From contig JBGAWE010000216.1 in NCBI GenBank assembly GCA_044227705.1, positions 1-7,865 of the forward strand: a DNA stretch of 7,865 nucleotides, written 5' to 3'. The DNA comes from JANOQP01 sp044227705. Its GTDB lineage: Bacteria; Bacteroidota; Bacteroidia; Chitinophagales; Saprospiraceae. Position numbers and translations under genes: made by a program. A model generated the notes under the pieces. It searched no databases. It was not told where the DNA came from and worked only from the letters and a program-made list of their open reading frames with translations. Positions 1-6,141 of the stretch are shown here, in pieces (position 1 is the first letter of the stretch; every line of letters starts with the position of its first letter).

Positions 1-1346
1 TGGCCATGAAGTCCGTCGGGCTGCTGCAACTGATGTTGCAGGCAGGGATGCTGGTGCCGGTCCACGAGCTTTCGGAGATGGGGATATTCTCAAAGATTAT
101 GGCCGATATCGGCGATCAGCAGAGTCTCGAGGACGACCTCTCGACCTATTCGAGCCGGTTGAAGAACGCACGGGATTTTTTGCAACACGCTGATTTTCAA
201 TCGCTTGTTCTGATCGACGAGATGGGCAGCGGCACCGACCCGAAGCCCGGCGGTGCGCTCGCCGAGGCCATCTTGAAAGAACTCCACAAACAGGAGGCGA
301 TGGGCGTGGTGACGACGCACTACTCGGCCCTGAAGGTCTTCGCGTTCCGGACGCCGGGGATTTTGAACGGCCACATGAACTTCGACCAGCAGCACCTTTC
401 GCCCACTTACGAGATGAAAGTGGGGCGGCCCGGCTCCTCTTTTGCTTTTGAAATCGCGGCGAAAAGCGGCATCCCGCGTCGCGTCATCGACCACGCCCGC
501 TCGCGGATGGGGGAAAAGGAGACGGCGGTCGACGACATCTTGGTTGAACTCCAGAACGAGAAACAGGAACTCGAAAAGCGCCTCCTCGCGGTCTACGACA
601 AGGAGCACCGGCTGGACAAGCTCATCAAACAGTACGACCAGCTGCACGGCGAGGTGGAGGTCGGGAAGAAGCGGCTGAAGGTGGAGCAAAAGGAGGCCGA
701 GCTGCGCCAAAAAGCCAACCTCGGCCGCGAGCTGGAGAAGCTCATCAAGGAACTGCGCGGCGAAAAAAACGAGTCAAAGGCCCGCCAACTGGCCGACGAA
801 ATCAAGAAGGAGCGCGAAAAGCTCACCCAAAAAGTGGACGACCTGCACGAGGATTTGGTCAACACCGAGCAGAAAACACCCAGCTTCGGCATCGAGCGCC
901 CGGCAAAAGCGGGCGACTTCGTGCGCCTCCGGGCCGGCGGCGCGACGGGCGAGGTCGAGGAGATAAAAGGGCAGAAAGCGACCCTAATCCTCGGCGGCAT
1001 CCGGGTGACGATGCCGGTGCGCGACCTTGTTTTGATGCCCCAACCGGTGAAAAATGAGCCTAAAACGGCTCCAGTCGACTTCGTGAGCCGCGCCGCGCTC
1101 TTCGTACCTGACATCGACATCCGCGGGCTTTCTAAAGAAGAGGCGCTGTCGACATTGGAGGATTTCGTCGACCGCTCGCTGCTCACCTCGTCGGCGCAGC
1201 TTCGTATTGTGCACGGGAAAGGGAACGGCATTTTGAAAATCGCAGTCAGGCAGAAGCTGCGCGAGTATGGCGGCGCACTGCGCAACATCCATCACCCGCC
1301 GCCCGAGGCTGGGGGCGACGGGGTGACATTGGTGGAGTTGAGTTGA
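1..1346 (+). CDS. mutS2: Endonuclease MutS2, C-terminal part (5' end outside window)
   Basis: MutS2 is a MutS-family ATPase with an Smr nuclease domain. In different bacteria it suppresses homologous recombination or rescues collided ribosomes. The frame is open to the first base of the window, and the first residues (A-M-K-S-V-G-L-L-Q) fit the segment just after the Walker A loop in Bacteroidota MutS2, so the Walker A lies upstream and the ATG at 6 is internal. Counting from that Met: ABC-type signature IGDQQSLEDDLSTYSS (35-50), Walker B LVLIDEMGSGTDP (67-79), switch histidine in TTHYS (103-107), a long charged coiled coil (about 175-290), a small beta-rich linker domain (about 297-342), and a C-terminal Smr domain (about 370-446) with DIRG and HGKGNGILK, the motifs linked to nuclease activity. 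The C-terminus is complete, ending in GVTLVELS. The gene converges on the next with a 10-bp gap. Identity is very secure; the physiological role in this organism is not known. Confidence 0.95.
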   Translation, partial: AMKSVGLLQLMLQAGMLVPVHELSEMGIFSKIMADIGDQQSLEDDLSTYSSRLKNARDFLQHADFQSLVLIDEMGSGTDPKPGGALAEAILKELHKQEAMGVVTTHYSALKVFAFRTPGILNGHMNFDQQHLSPTYEMKVGRPGSSFAFEIAAKSGIPRRVIDHARSRMGEKETAVDDILVELQNEKQELEKRLLAVYDKEHRLDKLIKQYDQLHGEVEVGKKRLKVEQKEAELRQKANLGRELEKLIKELRGEKNESKARQLADEIKKEREKLTQKVDDLHEDLVNTEQKTPSFGIERPAKAGDFVRLRAGGATGEVEEIKGQKATLILGGIRVTMPVRDLVLMPQPVKNEPKTAPVDFVSRAALFVPDIDIRGLSKEEALSTLEDFVDRSLLTSSAQLRIVHGKGNGILKIAVRQKLREYGGALRNIHHPPPEAGGDGVTLVELS

Positions 1347-1356
1347 GCGAGGCCGC

Positions 1357-2199
1357 CTATTTCGAGATTATCGTCCGAACTCGGTCATATCGAAGTGCAG
1401 TGAAGATACCAATCGGGTTGGCCGAGCCGATGACGTTCGACTTGATTCTGGCTGGCTGCGCAAATGGGTTTCCGTTCGACTGGACAGCAAAGGAGAGCGT
1501 GTTGAGGAACTCATAGTAAGGCTTTTCGAGGTGGAAGACAGTGTTGAATACTGTGTCGCCCTTTTTGAGTTCATACAAAGTCCCGAACGCGATGAGCTTG
1601 GTGTCGAAAAAGCCGTCGTCTGTCACGAAGTCGATTTGCGGGATGGTATCGAGGGTGGTTTTGTGGTATTGCCGACGGTAGAAATCCTGCGTCGCGGGGT
1701 CGTCGGTCGAGTAGGTGAGGATGCGGGCGAGGGTGTCGTTGGTCTGCCACTCGACCGAAACGCTGTCGATTTTGATGGGCGAGACGACGACGGTCTGGCC
1801 CTCGATTCGTTTTCCGTTTTTCAGGGTGATTTCCAGCTTCCAAGTTTCGCCGGTCGTCAGTTTGGCGATGGTCGGCGACCAATAATTGAAAAACTTCCCG
1901 GTGAAAGGGTTGAAAGTCAACGAGTTGTCTAGCGTGTCGCGCCCGGCGGGGCCGATGACGACGACCGTCGCCGAGTCGAGGAAGATGTTAGACAGCCAAT
2001 TTTGGGGTGTCCCGAGGGTGTCGAAATAGGGTGCACTTTTAGTTAGGAGGAGCGTCAGTGGCTGGCCGTCTTCGAGGTAGCATTCGACCACCGGTTGGGC
2101 CTCGTAGCCGGGCAGGTCGATGTTGACATCCTTCGTCAAGTTGCAGGCGGCGAGGAGGGCGAGCGAGGCGGCTGCGAGTATCTTTTGGATGGAATTCAT
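1357..2199 (-). CDS. DUF4249-family lipoprotein
   Basis: Predicted lipoprotein of about 280 residues. I chose the start at 2199 because it gives a clean signal peptide with a lipobox LLAAC (Cys19). The frame stays open to an ATG at 2277, but that would put 26 charged residues before the signal and run through the palindrome at 2232-2279. After the Cys the chain runs ...DVNIDLPGYEAQPVVECYLEDG, followed by a beta-rich body with QYQ-less, Thr/Asp-rich strands. This opening (a conserved 'P..VVE.YL.DG' segment, then 'LTKS.P.F') is typical of DUF4249, a Bacteroidota family with no assigned biochemical function, often encoded beside TonB-dependent outer-membrane receptors. No receptor is visible here; the upstream co-directional neighbour is another lipoprotein, 87 bp away. 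Family assignment rests on remembered sequence features, so it is good but not certain. The substrate or partner is unknown. Confidence 0.8.
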   Translation of the reverse strand: MNSIQKILAAASLALLAACNLTKDVNIDLPGYEAQPVVECYLEDGQPLTLLLTKSAPYFDTLGTPQNWLSNIFLDSATVVVIGPAGRDTLDNSLTFNPFTGKFFNYWSPTIAKLTTGETWKLEITLKNGKRIEGQTVVVSPIKIDSVSVEWQTNDTLARILTYSTDDPATQDFYRRQYHKTTLDTIPQIDFVTDDGFFDTKLIAFGTLYELKKGDTVFNTVFHLEKPYYEFLNTLSFAVQSNGNPFAQPARIKSNVIGSANPIGIFTALRYDRVRTIISK

Positions 2200-2231
2200 G
2201 GCCTGCCTAACCGGGTTTTTGGCGATTTGTT

Positions 2232-2279
2232 TTTTGCCAAGAGGCACGGAGGTTGGGCTTCCGCGCCTCTTTGGCAAAA
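2232..2279. repeat. Long imperfect palindrome between two lipoprotein genes
   Basis: The left arm (2232-2252) and right arm (2258-2279) pair over about 21 bp around a 5-nt loop, with one bulged base, one G-U pair and one A-C mismatch. The core arms are GCCAAGAGGC and GCCTCTTTGGC. It fills most of the 87-bp gap between the SH3b and DUF4249 genes. On either strand the hairpin starts with Ts and ends with As, the reverse of an intrinsic terminator, so it more likely affects mRNA processing or stability, or is a dispersed REP-like element. The GAGGCACGGAGG wording resembles dispersed repeats of the 'CAGAGGCACAGAG' kind seen in many environmental genomes; that link is inference. Confidence 0.7.
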
Positions 2280-2286
2280 TCGGAAA

Positions 2287-3456
2287 TCACATTTCGAGGA
2301 GCTTTTGAATGAACGCCTCCGTCTTCTCGCCGCGAACGCCACCGTCGGCCTCGACGATCTTCATAAACTGGCCGATGCCGGTGGCCAGTTTCGAATTCGG
2401 GTAGGTTTTCAGAATGTGCGCCCAAACGGCCTGTGCCTCGGCCGTCGGCTTTTTCGTCTCGTAGTCGAACATCGGCGTGTTGTCCTGGCCCATCATCAGG
2501 TCGTTGTTGAGCCACTTTACATGCAGGGCGGCATCATCGGCGAGGACGTGGTTCGGGTTGGCAGCCAGCCAGTTTTCCCAAAATATGGCGCGCTTGGCCA
2601 CTTCTTCGAGCGATATGATGAGGCCGCCATCGGAAGACGAGGGGTCGAGGTCCTCGGCAATGGTCTGGTCGAGCCACGCAGCGGTCGGGGCGGTGAGCTT
2701 CCCGGCAAAGGCGGCTTTCAGCTTCTCGTAGTCGAGCGTCGGGAAATAGGAGCCTTCCGTCGTCGTGACCTTGAAGCCGTTGTCGGCCGCCCGTTTCGTC
2801 TCGGGGTATTTTTGGTGGTCGAAAGTGTGCTCCCAAACTTTCGTGCCCTCTGATTCGAGCTTTTTGGTGATGGCCGGGCCTTCGAACATGGAGGAGATCT
2901 TAGGGTCGAACTGCAAGTCGCGCAGCATTTTCTCGGTCAAGATGAATGCCGCGTCGCCTGATTTTGGCATCATGGTTTTCAGCAGCTCATAGGCTTTGCC
3001 GCCCGACTCGATGGAGGATTTGGGCAGTTTCCCAAGCCCGGCCGCGAACCCAGAGAAGTCCGCCCCCAGCGCGTCGGCCTTCGAGCCGGCATAAACTTTC
3101 AAGATGGTCGGGCCAAAGACCCAGCCGGTTTTCCCGTCGGCGGAGGTCATTTCATAGAAATAGTCGAACTCGTCGAAGGGCATCGAGACCTTCTGGTCGG
3201 AGCGCTTGCCGGTCGCGGTCAGCGCGGCGAACTTGTCGAGCAGGGTGATGACTTTCCCGTTGGCCTCGGGCGTCTCGCGCAGCCTGAGCTTGTCGACGGC
3301 TGCGACGTACATCTCGACCTCGGGCTTTGTCGGGACAGCGGTCGTTGGAACCGGTTGAGCGACTGTGACATCTGGCTTTTTGACCTCGTTTTTGCAGGAA
3401 AATAGAACCATCGCCGCAATCGCGACGGGAAAAATGAACTTGAAAGAGTTGGACAT
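2287..3456 (-). CDS. SH3b-domain lipoprotein of unknown function
   Basis: A 389-residue predicted lipoprotein. Its N-terminus is a short signal peptide ending in a lipobox LFSC (Cys21), which supports the start at 3456. A Pro/Thr/Val-rich linker (about 25-45) follows. Then comes a bacterial SH3-like segment (about 47-118) with the usual pattern: LRLRETPEANGKVI (the 'N-[VL]-R-x-x-P' type strand), a middle part with an FDEFDYFYEM strand, and the closing TGWVFGPTI strand. SH3b domains in lipoproteins often bind cell-wall or other peptide ligands. The remaining 270 residues are a mainly helical, Lys/Asp/Glu-rich region that I do not recognise, with no catalytic motif I can name. It probably sits in the periplasm or at the outer membrane. 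It is the first gene of a likely two-gene unit with the DUF4249 gene. A weak promoter-like match lies upstream at 3499-3527 but overlaps the terminator of the preceding gene. Confidence 0.8.
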   Translation of the reverse strand: MSNSFKFIFPVAIAAMVLFSCKNEVKKPDVTVAQPVPTTAVPTKPEVEMYVAAVDKLRLRETPEANGKVITLLDKFAALTATGKRSDQKVSMPFDEFDYFYEMTSADGKTGWVFGPTILKVYAGSKADALGADFSGFAAGLGKLPKSSIESGGKAYELLKTMMPKSGDAAFILTEKMLRDLQFDPKISSMFEGPAITKKLESEGTKVWEHTFDHQKYPETKRAADNGFKVTTTEGSYFPTLDYEKLKAAFAGKLTAPTAAWLDQTIAEDLDPSSSDGGLIISLEEVAKRAIFWENWLAANPNHVLADDAALHVKWLNNDLMMGQDNTPMFDYETKKPTAEAQAVWAHILKTYPNSKLATGIGQFMKIVEADGGVRGEKTEAFIQKLLEM

Positions 3457-3504
3457 TATAGATGGATTTTAGAACAGAATTGGTGAAAAATTTCAGCTCA
3501 AAGG

Positions 3505-3547
3505 AAAAAGGCCGCCCCTCGGAACAATGCCGGGGAGCGGCCTTTTT
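3505..3547 (-). terminator. Rho-independent terminator of the Crp/Fnr-like gene
   Basis: An 18-bp stem (3505-3522 with 3530-3547) encloses the loop AACAATG, with one G-U pair and one C-A mismatch. The arms are A5-GGCCGC... and ...GCGGCC-T5, so A and T tracts flank a GC-rich stem. Read on the minus strand it lies 26 bp past the stop codon of the regulator and is followed by TTTTTCCTTTG. The symmetry would allow it to act on both strands, but the minus-strand gene is the one it serves. It also insulates the downstream lipoprotein genes. Confidence 0.88.
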
Positions 3548-3573
3548 GCCACATATTTTTTATCAAACAATGG

Positions 3574-4287
3574 TCACGCTAGCTTCACCATGTCGCGCAC
3601 AAGGAAGCTGTGGCGGTTGAAGTGGATGAGGTTGGACCGCTTCAGCTCGTTCATCACGGCTGTCACCATCTGGCGGCTGGTGCCGGTGATGGCGGCGATG
3701 TCCTGATGGGTGAAAGGGTGCTTGACGAGCGTCTCGTAGCCAATTGCGCGGCCTGTGGCCTTCGCGCTGTCGCGCAGGAAATCGACGATGCGGGTGCGGG
3801 CGTCTTTCACGATGAGGTTTTGGAGCTGTGTCTCGGCGTTTCGCAGGCGTTCGCCGACGAGTTCGAGGACAGCGCGGCTGAACCGGAAGTTGCGCTGCAT
3901 CAAGTCCTGAACCCGCTCGACGGGAATGGCGAGGTAGGCCGATTCGTGTTTGAGCGTGGCTGCGGAGTCGGTGCGCTTAGCCTCGCCGGTGAGGGAAAGC
4001 TCGCCAAAAACGCCGCCCGGCTGGACGACCGTCTTGATGACCTCGCGCCCGAAACCGGCCGATGCGAACACTTTAACAGAACCCGCGAGCAGCACATAGA
4101 CATGGCGCGAAACATCGGAGGTGAGGTAGACGTGGTCGTACTTGACAGCGGTCTTCTGGACGGCCGCGCGGGCGAGTTCTTCGAGTTCGGTTGGGCCGAG
4201 GCAGGAGAAGAGGGGGACTTGAGCGAGGAAGACGGCCATGTCGGCGGACTTCGTGCTGGCAGCCGGATGTGTTGCGGTGGCGGTCAT
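3574..4287 (-). CDS. Crp/Fnr-family transcriptional regulator
   Basis: A 237-residue regulator, the usual size for the family. The start at 4287 is preferred over an in-frame ATG at 4440 because the extra 51 residues match nothing and cover the putative operator at 4330-4345; Met17 (4239) is a second possibility. The cyclic-nucleotide-binding-type beta roll spans about 18-125, with the phosphate-cassette-like segment GGVFGELSLTGEAKRTDSAAT at 91-111. The helix C dimer interface follows (about 130-160), then a winged helix-turn-helix (about 188-232) with HQDIAAITGTSRQMVTAVMNEL. The Arg-Ser pair that contacts cAMP in E. coli CRP is replaced by Asp-Ser, so cAMP binding is doubtful. The only cysteine is Cys29, so there is no FNR-type iron-sulfur cluster. 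In the recognition helix CRP's R-E-x-x-x-R reads R205-Q206...A210, which implies a half-site other than TGTGA. The effector and the regulon are unknown. It is transcribed divergently from the sigma-factor operon and could control it. Confidence 0.9.
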   Translation of the reverse strand: MTATATHPAASTKSADMAVFLAQVPLFSCLGPTELEELARAAVQKTAVKYDHVYLTSDVSRHVYVLLAGSVKVFASAGFGREVIKTVVQPGGVFGELSLTGEAKRTDSAATLKHESAYLAIPVERVQDLMQRNFRFSRAVLELVGERLRNAETQLQNLIVKDARTRIVDFLRDSAKATGRAIGYETLVKHPFTHQDIAAITGTSRQMVTAVMNELKRSNLIHFNRHSFLVRDMVKLA

Positions 4288-4329
4288 GGTCAGCGGTAGC
4301 TTTTGTTTGAAAAACAGATTAGGTCGTAC

Positions 4330-4345
4330 AGTCAGACTTCTGACA
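4330..4345. promoter_or_regulatory. Candidate Crp/Fnr-type operator upstream of the regulator
   Basis: The 14-bp core GTCAGA-CT-TCTGAC is a perfect inverted repeat. Read on the minus strand with flanks it is TGTCA-N6-TGACT, which has the 5-6-5 geometry of Crp/Fnr-superfamily boxes with one base off perfect symmetry. It lies about 43 bp upstream of the regulator's start codon, a position compatible with autoregulation. No convincing TAnnTTTG element was found on the minus strand nearby, so its position relative to a promoter cannot be stated. Confidence 0.5.
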
Positions 4346-4450
4346 GCCGCTTCCCGGATTGCCCCTATTTGGCCGGTTAATTTTTCATGAAATGGAAACG
4401 GGGCGCCGACCCATCGGCCGCTCGCCCCGCTCCGGTTCACCCGTCCAAAA

Positions 4451-4483
4451 GTGAATTCTTGGAAGATTTTTGGGGGAATTCAC
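4451..4483. repeat. Spaced inverted repeat GTGAATTC-N17-GAATTCAC
   Basis: Two perfect 8-bp arms (4451-4458 and 4476-4483) are separated by 17 bp; each arm contains the self-complementary GAATTC. The half-site centres are 25 bp apart. It lies mid-way in the divergent intergenic region. It could bind a dimer with well-separated contacts or two dimers, or form a hairpin with a large loop. No function is assigned. Confidence 0.5.
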
Positions 4484-4492
4484 CCGCTTTCA

Positions 4493-4534
4493 GGCCTACT
4501 TACGAAGCCCGGCGGCCTACTTACGAAGCCCGGC
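4493..4534. repeat. Perfect 21-bp tandem duplication
   Basis: Two identical adjacent copies (4493-4513 and 4514-4534), each beginning GGCCTACTTACG and ending AAGCCCGGC, with three bases (GGC) of a third copy following. The period equals about two DNA helix turns, so any protein bound to each copy would face the same side. It ends about 52 bp upstream of the predicted -33 element of the sigma operon, in a position suited to activator sites. It could equally be a slippage duplication without function. Confidence 0.75.
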
Positions 4535-4585
4535 GGCGGGCGGTTTTCGGCATCCGCTCAAAATTTCCGGCCAAAAAACCGGGAG

Positions 4586-4616
4586 CTTGGCCGTTGTGGA
4601 CGGCCAAGTACATTTG
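4586..4616 (+). promoter_or_regulatory. Bacteroidota-type promoter of the sigma operon with an operator-like palindrome in its spacer
   Basis: TACATTTG at 4609-4616 matches the Bacteroidota -7 consensus TAnnTTTG exactly. TTG at 4587-4589 (CTTG at 4586-4589) fits the -33 element with a 19-bp spacer. Transcription would begin near 4622-4624, giving a leader of roughly 36 nt before the ATG at 4660. A perfect inverted repeat, CTTGGCCGT-N5-ACGGCCAAG (4586-4608), starts on the -33 element and ends directly against the -7 element, where a bound repressor would block the promoter or a MerR-like protein could distort it. The promoter match is seen in the sequence; its use and the operator role are inferred. 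Confidence 0.6.
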
Positions 4617-4659
4617 CCCCGAACCCTGCCCGACCAACAGCATACATCCAATCAAACTT

Positions 4660-5232
4660 ATGGAAGAAAGAATCACCGGCCTTTTGCAAAGCCAAGACCG
4701 GGAGGCTATAAGCCTTTTGTACGACAACTATTCGGCGGCCCTTTATGGCGTCGTGCTGCGCATCGTGCGCTCGCCCGACATCGCTCAGGACGTAATGCAG
4801 GACTCGTTTGTGAAAGCATGGAAGTACGGCCCGAGCTACGACGCGGCCAAAGGCCGACTGTTCACCTGGCTGCTCAACATCGCCCGCAACACGGCCATCG
4901 ACGTGACCCGCAGCGCGGGCTGGAAGATGAGCGAGAAAACCACCGACCTCAACTCCCTCGTAGGTTTTGGCGGAGCGACAACCGACCCAGACCATATCGG
5001 CCTCCGCAAGCTCGTCGACAACCTCGACCCGAAGTACCGGACGCTAATCGAGCTGATCTACTTTCAGGGTTACACCCAACAAGAGGTTGAAAAGGAGCTG
5101 AACATCCCCATCGGCACGATAAAAACCCGCTTGCGGGCGGCCATTGGAGAGCTTCGCAAGGTTTTCGGGGATGGAGACCTGCGGCAGGCGGCAGCGCTCA
5201 TCCTTTTGCTTGAAAGCTGGTTGAACCGGTAG
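4660..5232 (+). CDS. ECF RNA polymerase sigma factor (sigma-70 family)
   Basis: A 190-residue extracytoplasmic-function sigma factor that directs RNA polymerase to stress promoters. The start is set at 4660, where homology to the family begins. The frame stays open back to 4387, but that stretch codes a low-quality peptide over the tandem repeat and promoter. Region 2 spans about 15-85, with the core-binding and -10-reading part DVMQDSFVKAWKYGPSY and FTWLLNIARNTAIDVTRS (68-85). Region 4 spans about 118-168, with the -35-reading helix-turn-helix YTQQEVEKELNIPIGTIKTR. Region 3 is absent, as expected for ECF factors. A short hydrophobic tail (AAALILLLESWL) ends the protein. The next gene, 44 bp downstream, encodes the matching anti-sigma factor, so activity is probably controlled by sequestration at the inner membrane. 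The target promoters are unknown; the group may resemble the SigK/RskA type. Confidence 0.93.
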   Translation: MEERITGLLQSQDREAISLLYDNYSAALYGVVLRIVRSPDIAQDVMQDSFVKAWKYGPSYDAAKGRLFTWLLNIARNTAIDVTRSAGWKMSEKTTDLNSLVGFGGATTDPDHIGLRKLVDNLDPKYRTLIELIYFQGYTQQEVEKELNIPIGTIKTRLRAAIGELRKVFGDGDLRQAAALILLLESWLNR

Positions 5233-5276
5233 CCCGTCCTTTCCTAATTTGCCATAACCCTCTGGGAATCAACAAC

Positions 5277-6128
5277 ATGGACATTCAATCCTACATAAAC
5301 TCTGGCCGCGTAGAGCATTTCGTCCTCGGCCTTTCCTCGCCCGACGATGCCCGGGAGATGGAGCGCTTCGCTGCCGAGCACCCCGCCTTTCGCGCGGAGA
5401 TCGAACGCATTCACGAAGCCCTCGCGAAGCTCGCCTCGGCCAACGCCATCCAGCCGCCGTCGGGCCTGAAGGCTAAAATCATGACCGAGATCGACCGATT
5501 GGCGGCTGGGCAGCCCGAGCGGCCGAGGTCGAAACCTGCCGAGCCTGTCAAAAAGCCCGTTCAGCAAGCCCCGACAGAAGATTTTGCGCCTCGACAAAAG
5601 CCCGTGAGCTTCGGCTTCCTTTGGGGATGGGCTGCGGCCGCGCTCGTGGCTATCGGAGCCGCTTATCTGTGGAAGCAAAACAGCGATTTGAACACCCAGC
5701 TCGACGCGCAGACCACCCGCGCCAATGAGGCGGTCGCCAAATACGACCAACTCGAAAAAGACTGCTCCGCCAAATCGCAGCACGAGGAGAATTTGAGAAA
5801 GCAAATCGCCTTCGCACGCGACGCTGCAACAAAGTCGGTCGTCCTGCGGGGCGTGGAGAAATCGCCCAACAGCGTCGCGTCCGTCATTTTCAATGCCGAG
5901 AAGAAGCAGGCCTTTATCGAGGTCAACTCGCTGCCCGCGCCGCCGACCGGAAAGCAGTACCAGCTTTGGGCGATTCGGGGCGAGGAGAAAGTGTCGATGG
6001 GCGTTTTCGATTTGCCCAAAGTCCCTGGCGACTTCATCGCCGTCCCGTTCGTCGACAGCCCCGATGCATTCGCCGTCACCCTCGAAAATCAGGGCGGCTC
6101 AGGGATGACAGTGCTTTCTTCTTATTGA
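5277..6128 (+). CDS. Membrane-anchored anti-sigma factor, RskA-like
   Basis: A 283-residue single-pass membrane protein expected to hold the upstream ECF sigma factor inactive. Order of parts: a cytosolic anti-sigma domain (about 5-55, VEHFVLGLSSPDDAREMERF, matching the 'YALG.L...E...' opening of RskA-type proteins); a Pro/Lys-rich linker (about 80-110); one transmembrane helix (about 112-131, FLWGWAAAALVAIGAAYLW); a coiled-coil stalk (about 133-178); and a C-terminal periplasmic RskA domain (about 188-283) with KQYQLWAIRGEEKVSMGVFDLP and FAVTLENQGGS. The anti-sigma domain lacks the His-x3-Cys-x2-Cys zinc motif of ZAS proteins, so it is not obviously a direct thiol redox sensor. The only cysteine is Cys163, in the stalk. 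Release would be expected through regulated proteolysis, as known for RskA. The start at ATG 5277 has no Shine-Dalgarno sequence. Confidence 0.88.
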   Translation: MDIQSYINSGRVEHFVLGLSSPDDAREMERFAAEHPAFRAEIERIHEALAKLASANAIQPPSGLKAKIMTEIDRLAAGQPERPRSKPAEPVKKPVQQAPTEDFAPRQKPVSFGFLWGWAAAALVAIGAAYLWKQNSDLNTQLDAQTTRANEAVAKYDQLEKDCSAKSQHEENLRKQIAFARDAATKSVVLRGVEKSPNSVASVIFNAEKKQAFIEVNSLPAPPTGKQYQLWAIRGEEKVSMGVFDLPKVPGDFIAVPFVDSPDAFAVTLENQGGSGMTVLSSY

Positions 6129-6141
6129 ACAACCTATCAAA

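Noticed and set aside
90..1288. Long minus-strand open frames opposite mutS2
   Set aside because: They are antisense shadows of a clear MutS2 reading frame; their composition is biased and no family motif is visible.
3499..3527. Possible minus-strand promoter TTG-N18-TTCCTTTG for the SH3b lipoprotein gene
   Set aside because: One mismatch in the -7 element and overlap with the U-tract and stem of the terminator make it too weak to list.
3610..4299. A 229-codon plus-strand frame opposite the Crp/Fnr gene
   Set aside because: The minus-strand frame has all family motifs; the plus-strand product is a composition artefact.
4383..4392. TTTCATGAAA palindrome
   Set aside because: A 10-bp AT-rich palindrome is common by chance, and nothing about its position supports a role.
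4569..4608. Alternative stem GGCCAA/TTGGCC competing with the promoter palindrome, suggesting an RNA switch
   Set aside because: The predicted transcription start is downstream, near 4622, so these bases would not be in the RNA.
4387..4659. N-terminal extension of the sigma factor
   Set aside because: The stretch matches no sigma region, translates the tandem repeat, and contains the predicted promoter. The ATG at 4660 starts exactly where family similarity begins.
5233..5276. CTAATTTG as an internal promoter before the anti-sigma gene
   Set aside because: It does not match TAnnTTTG in register, and the 44-bp gap is better read as an operon spacer.
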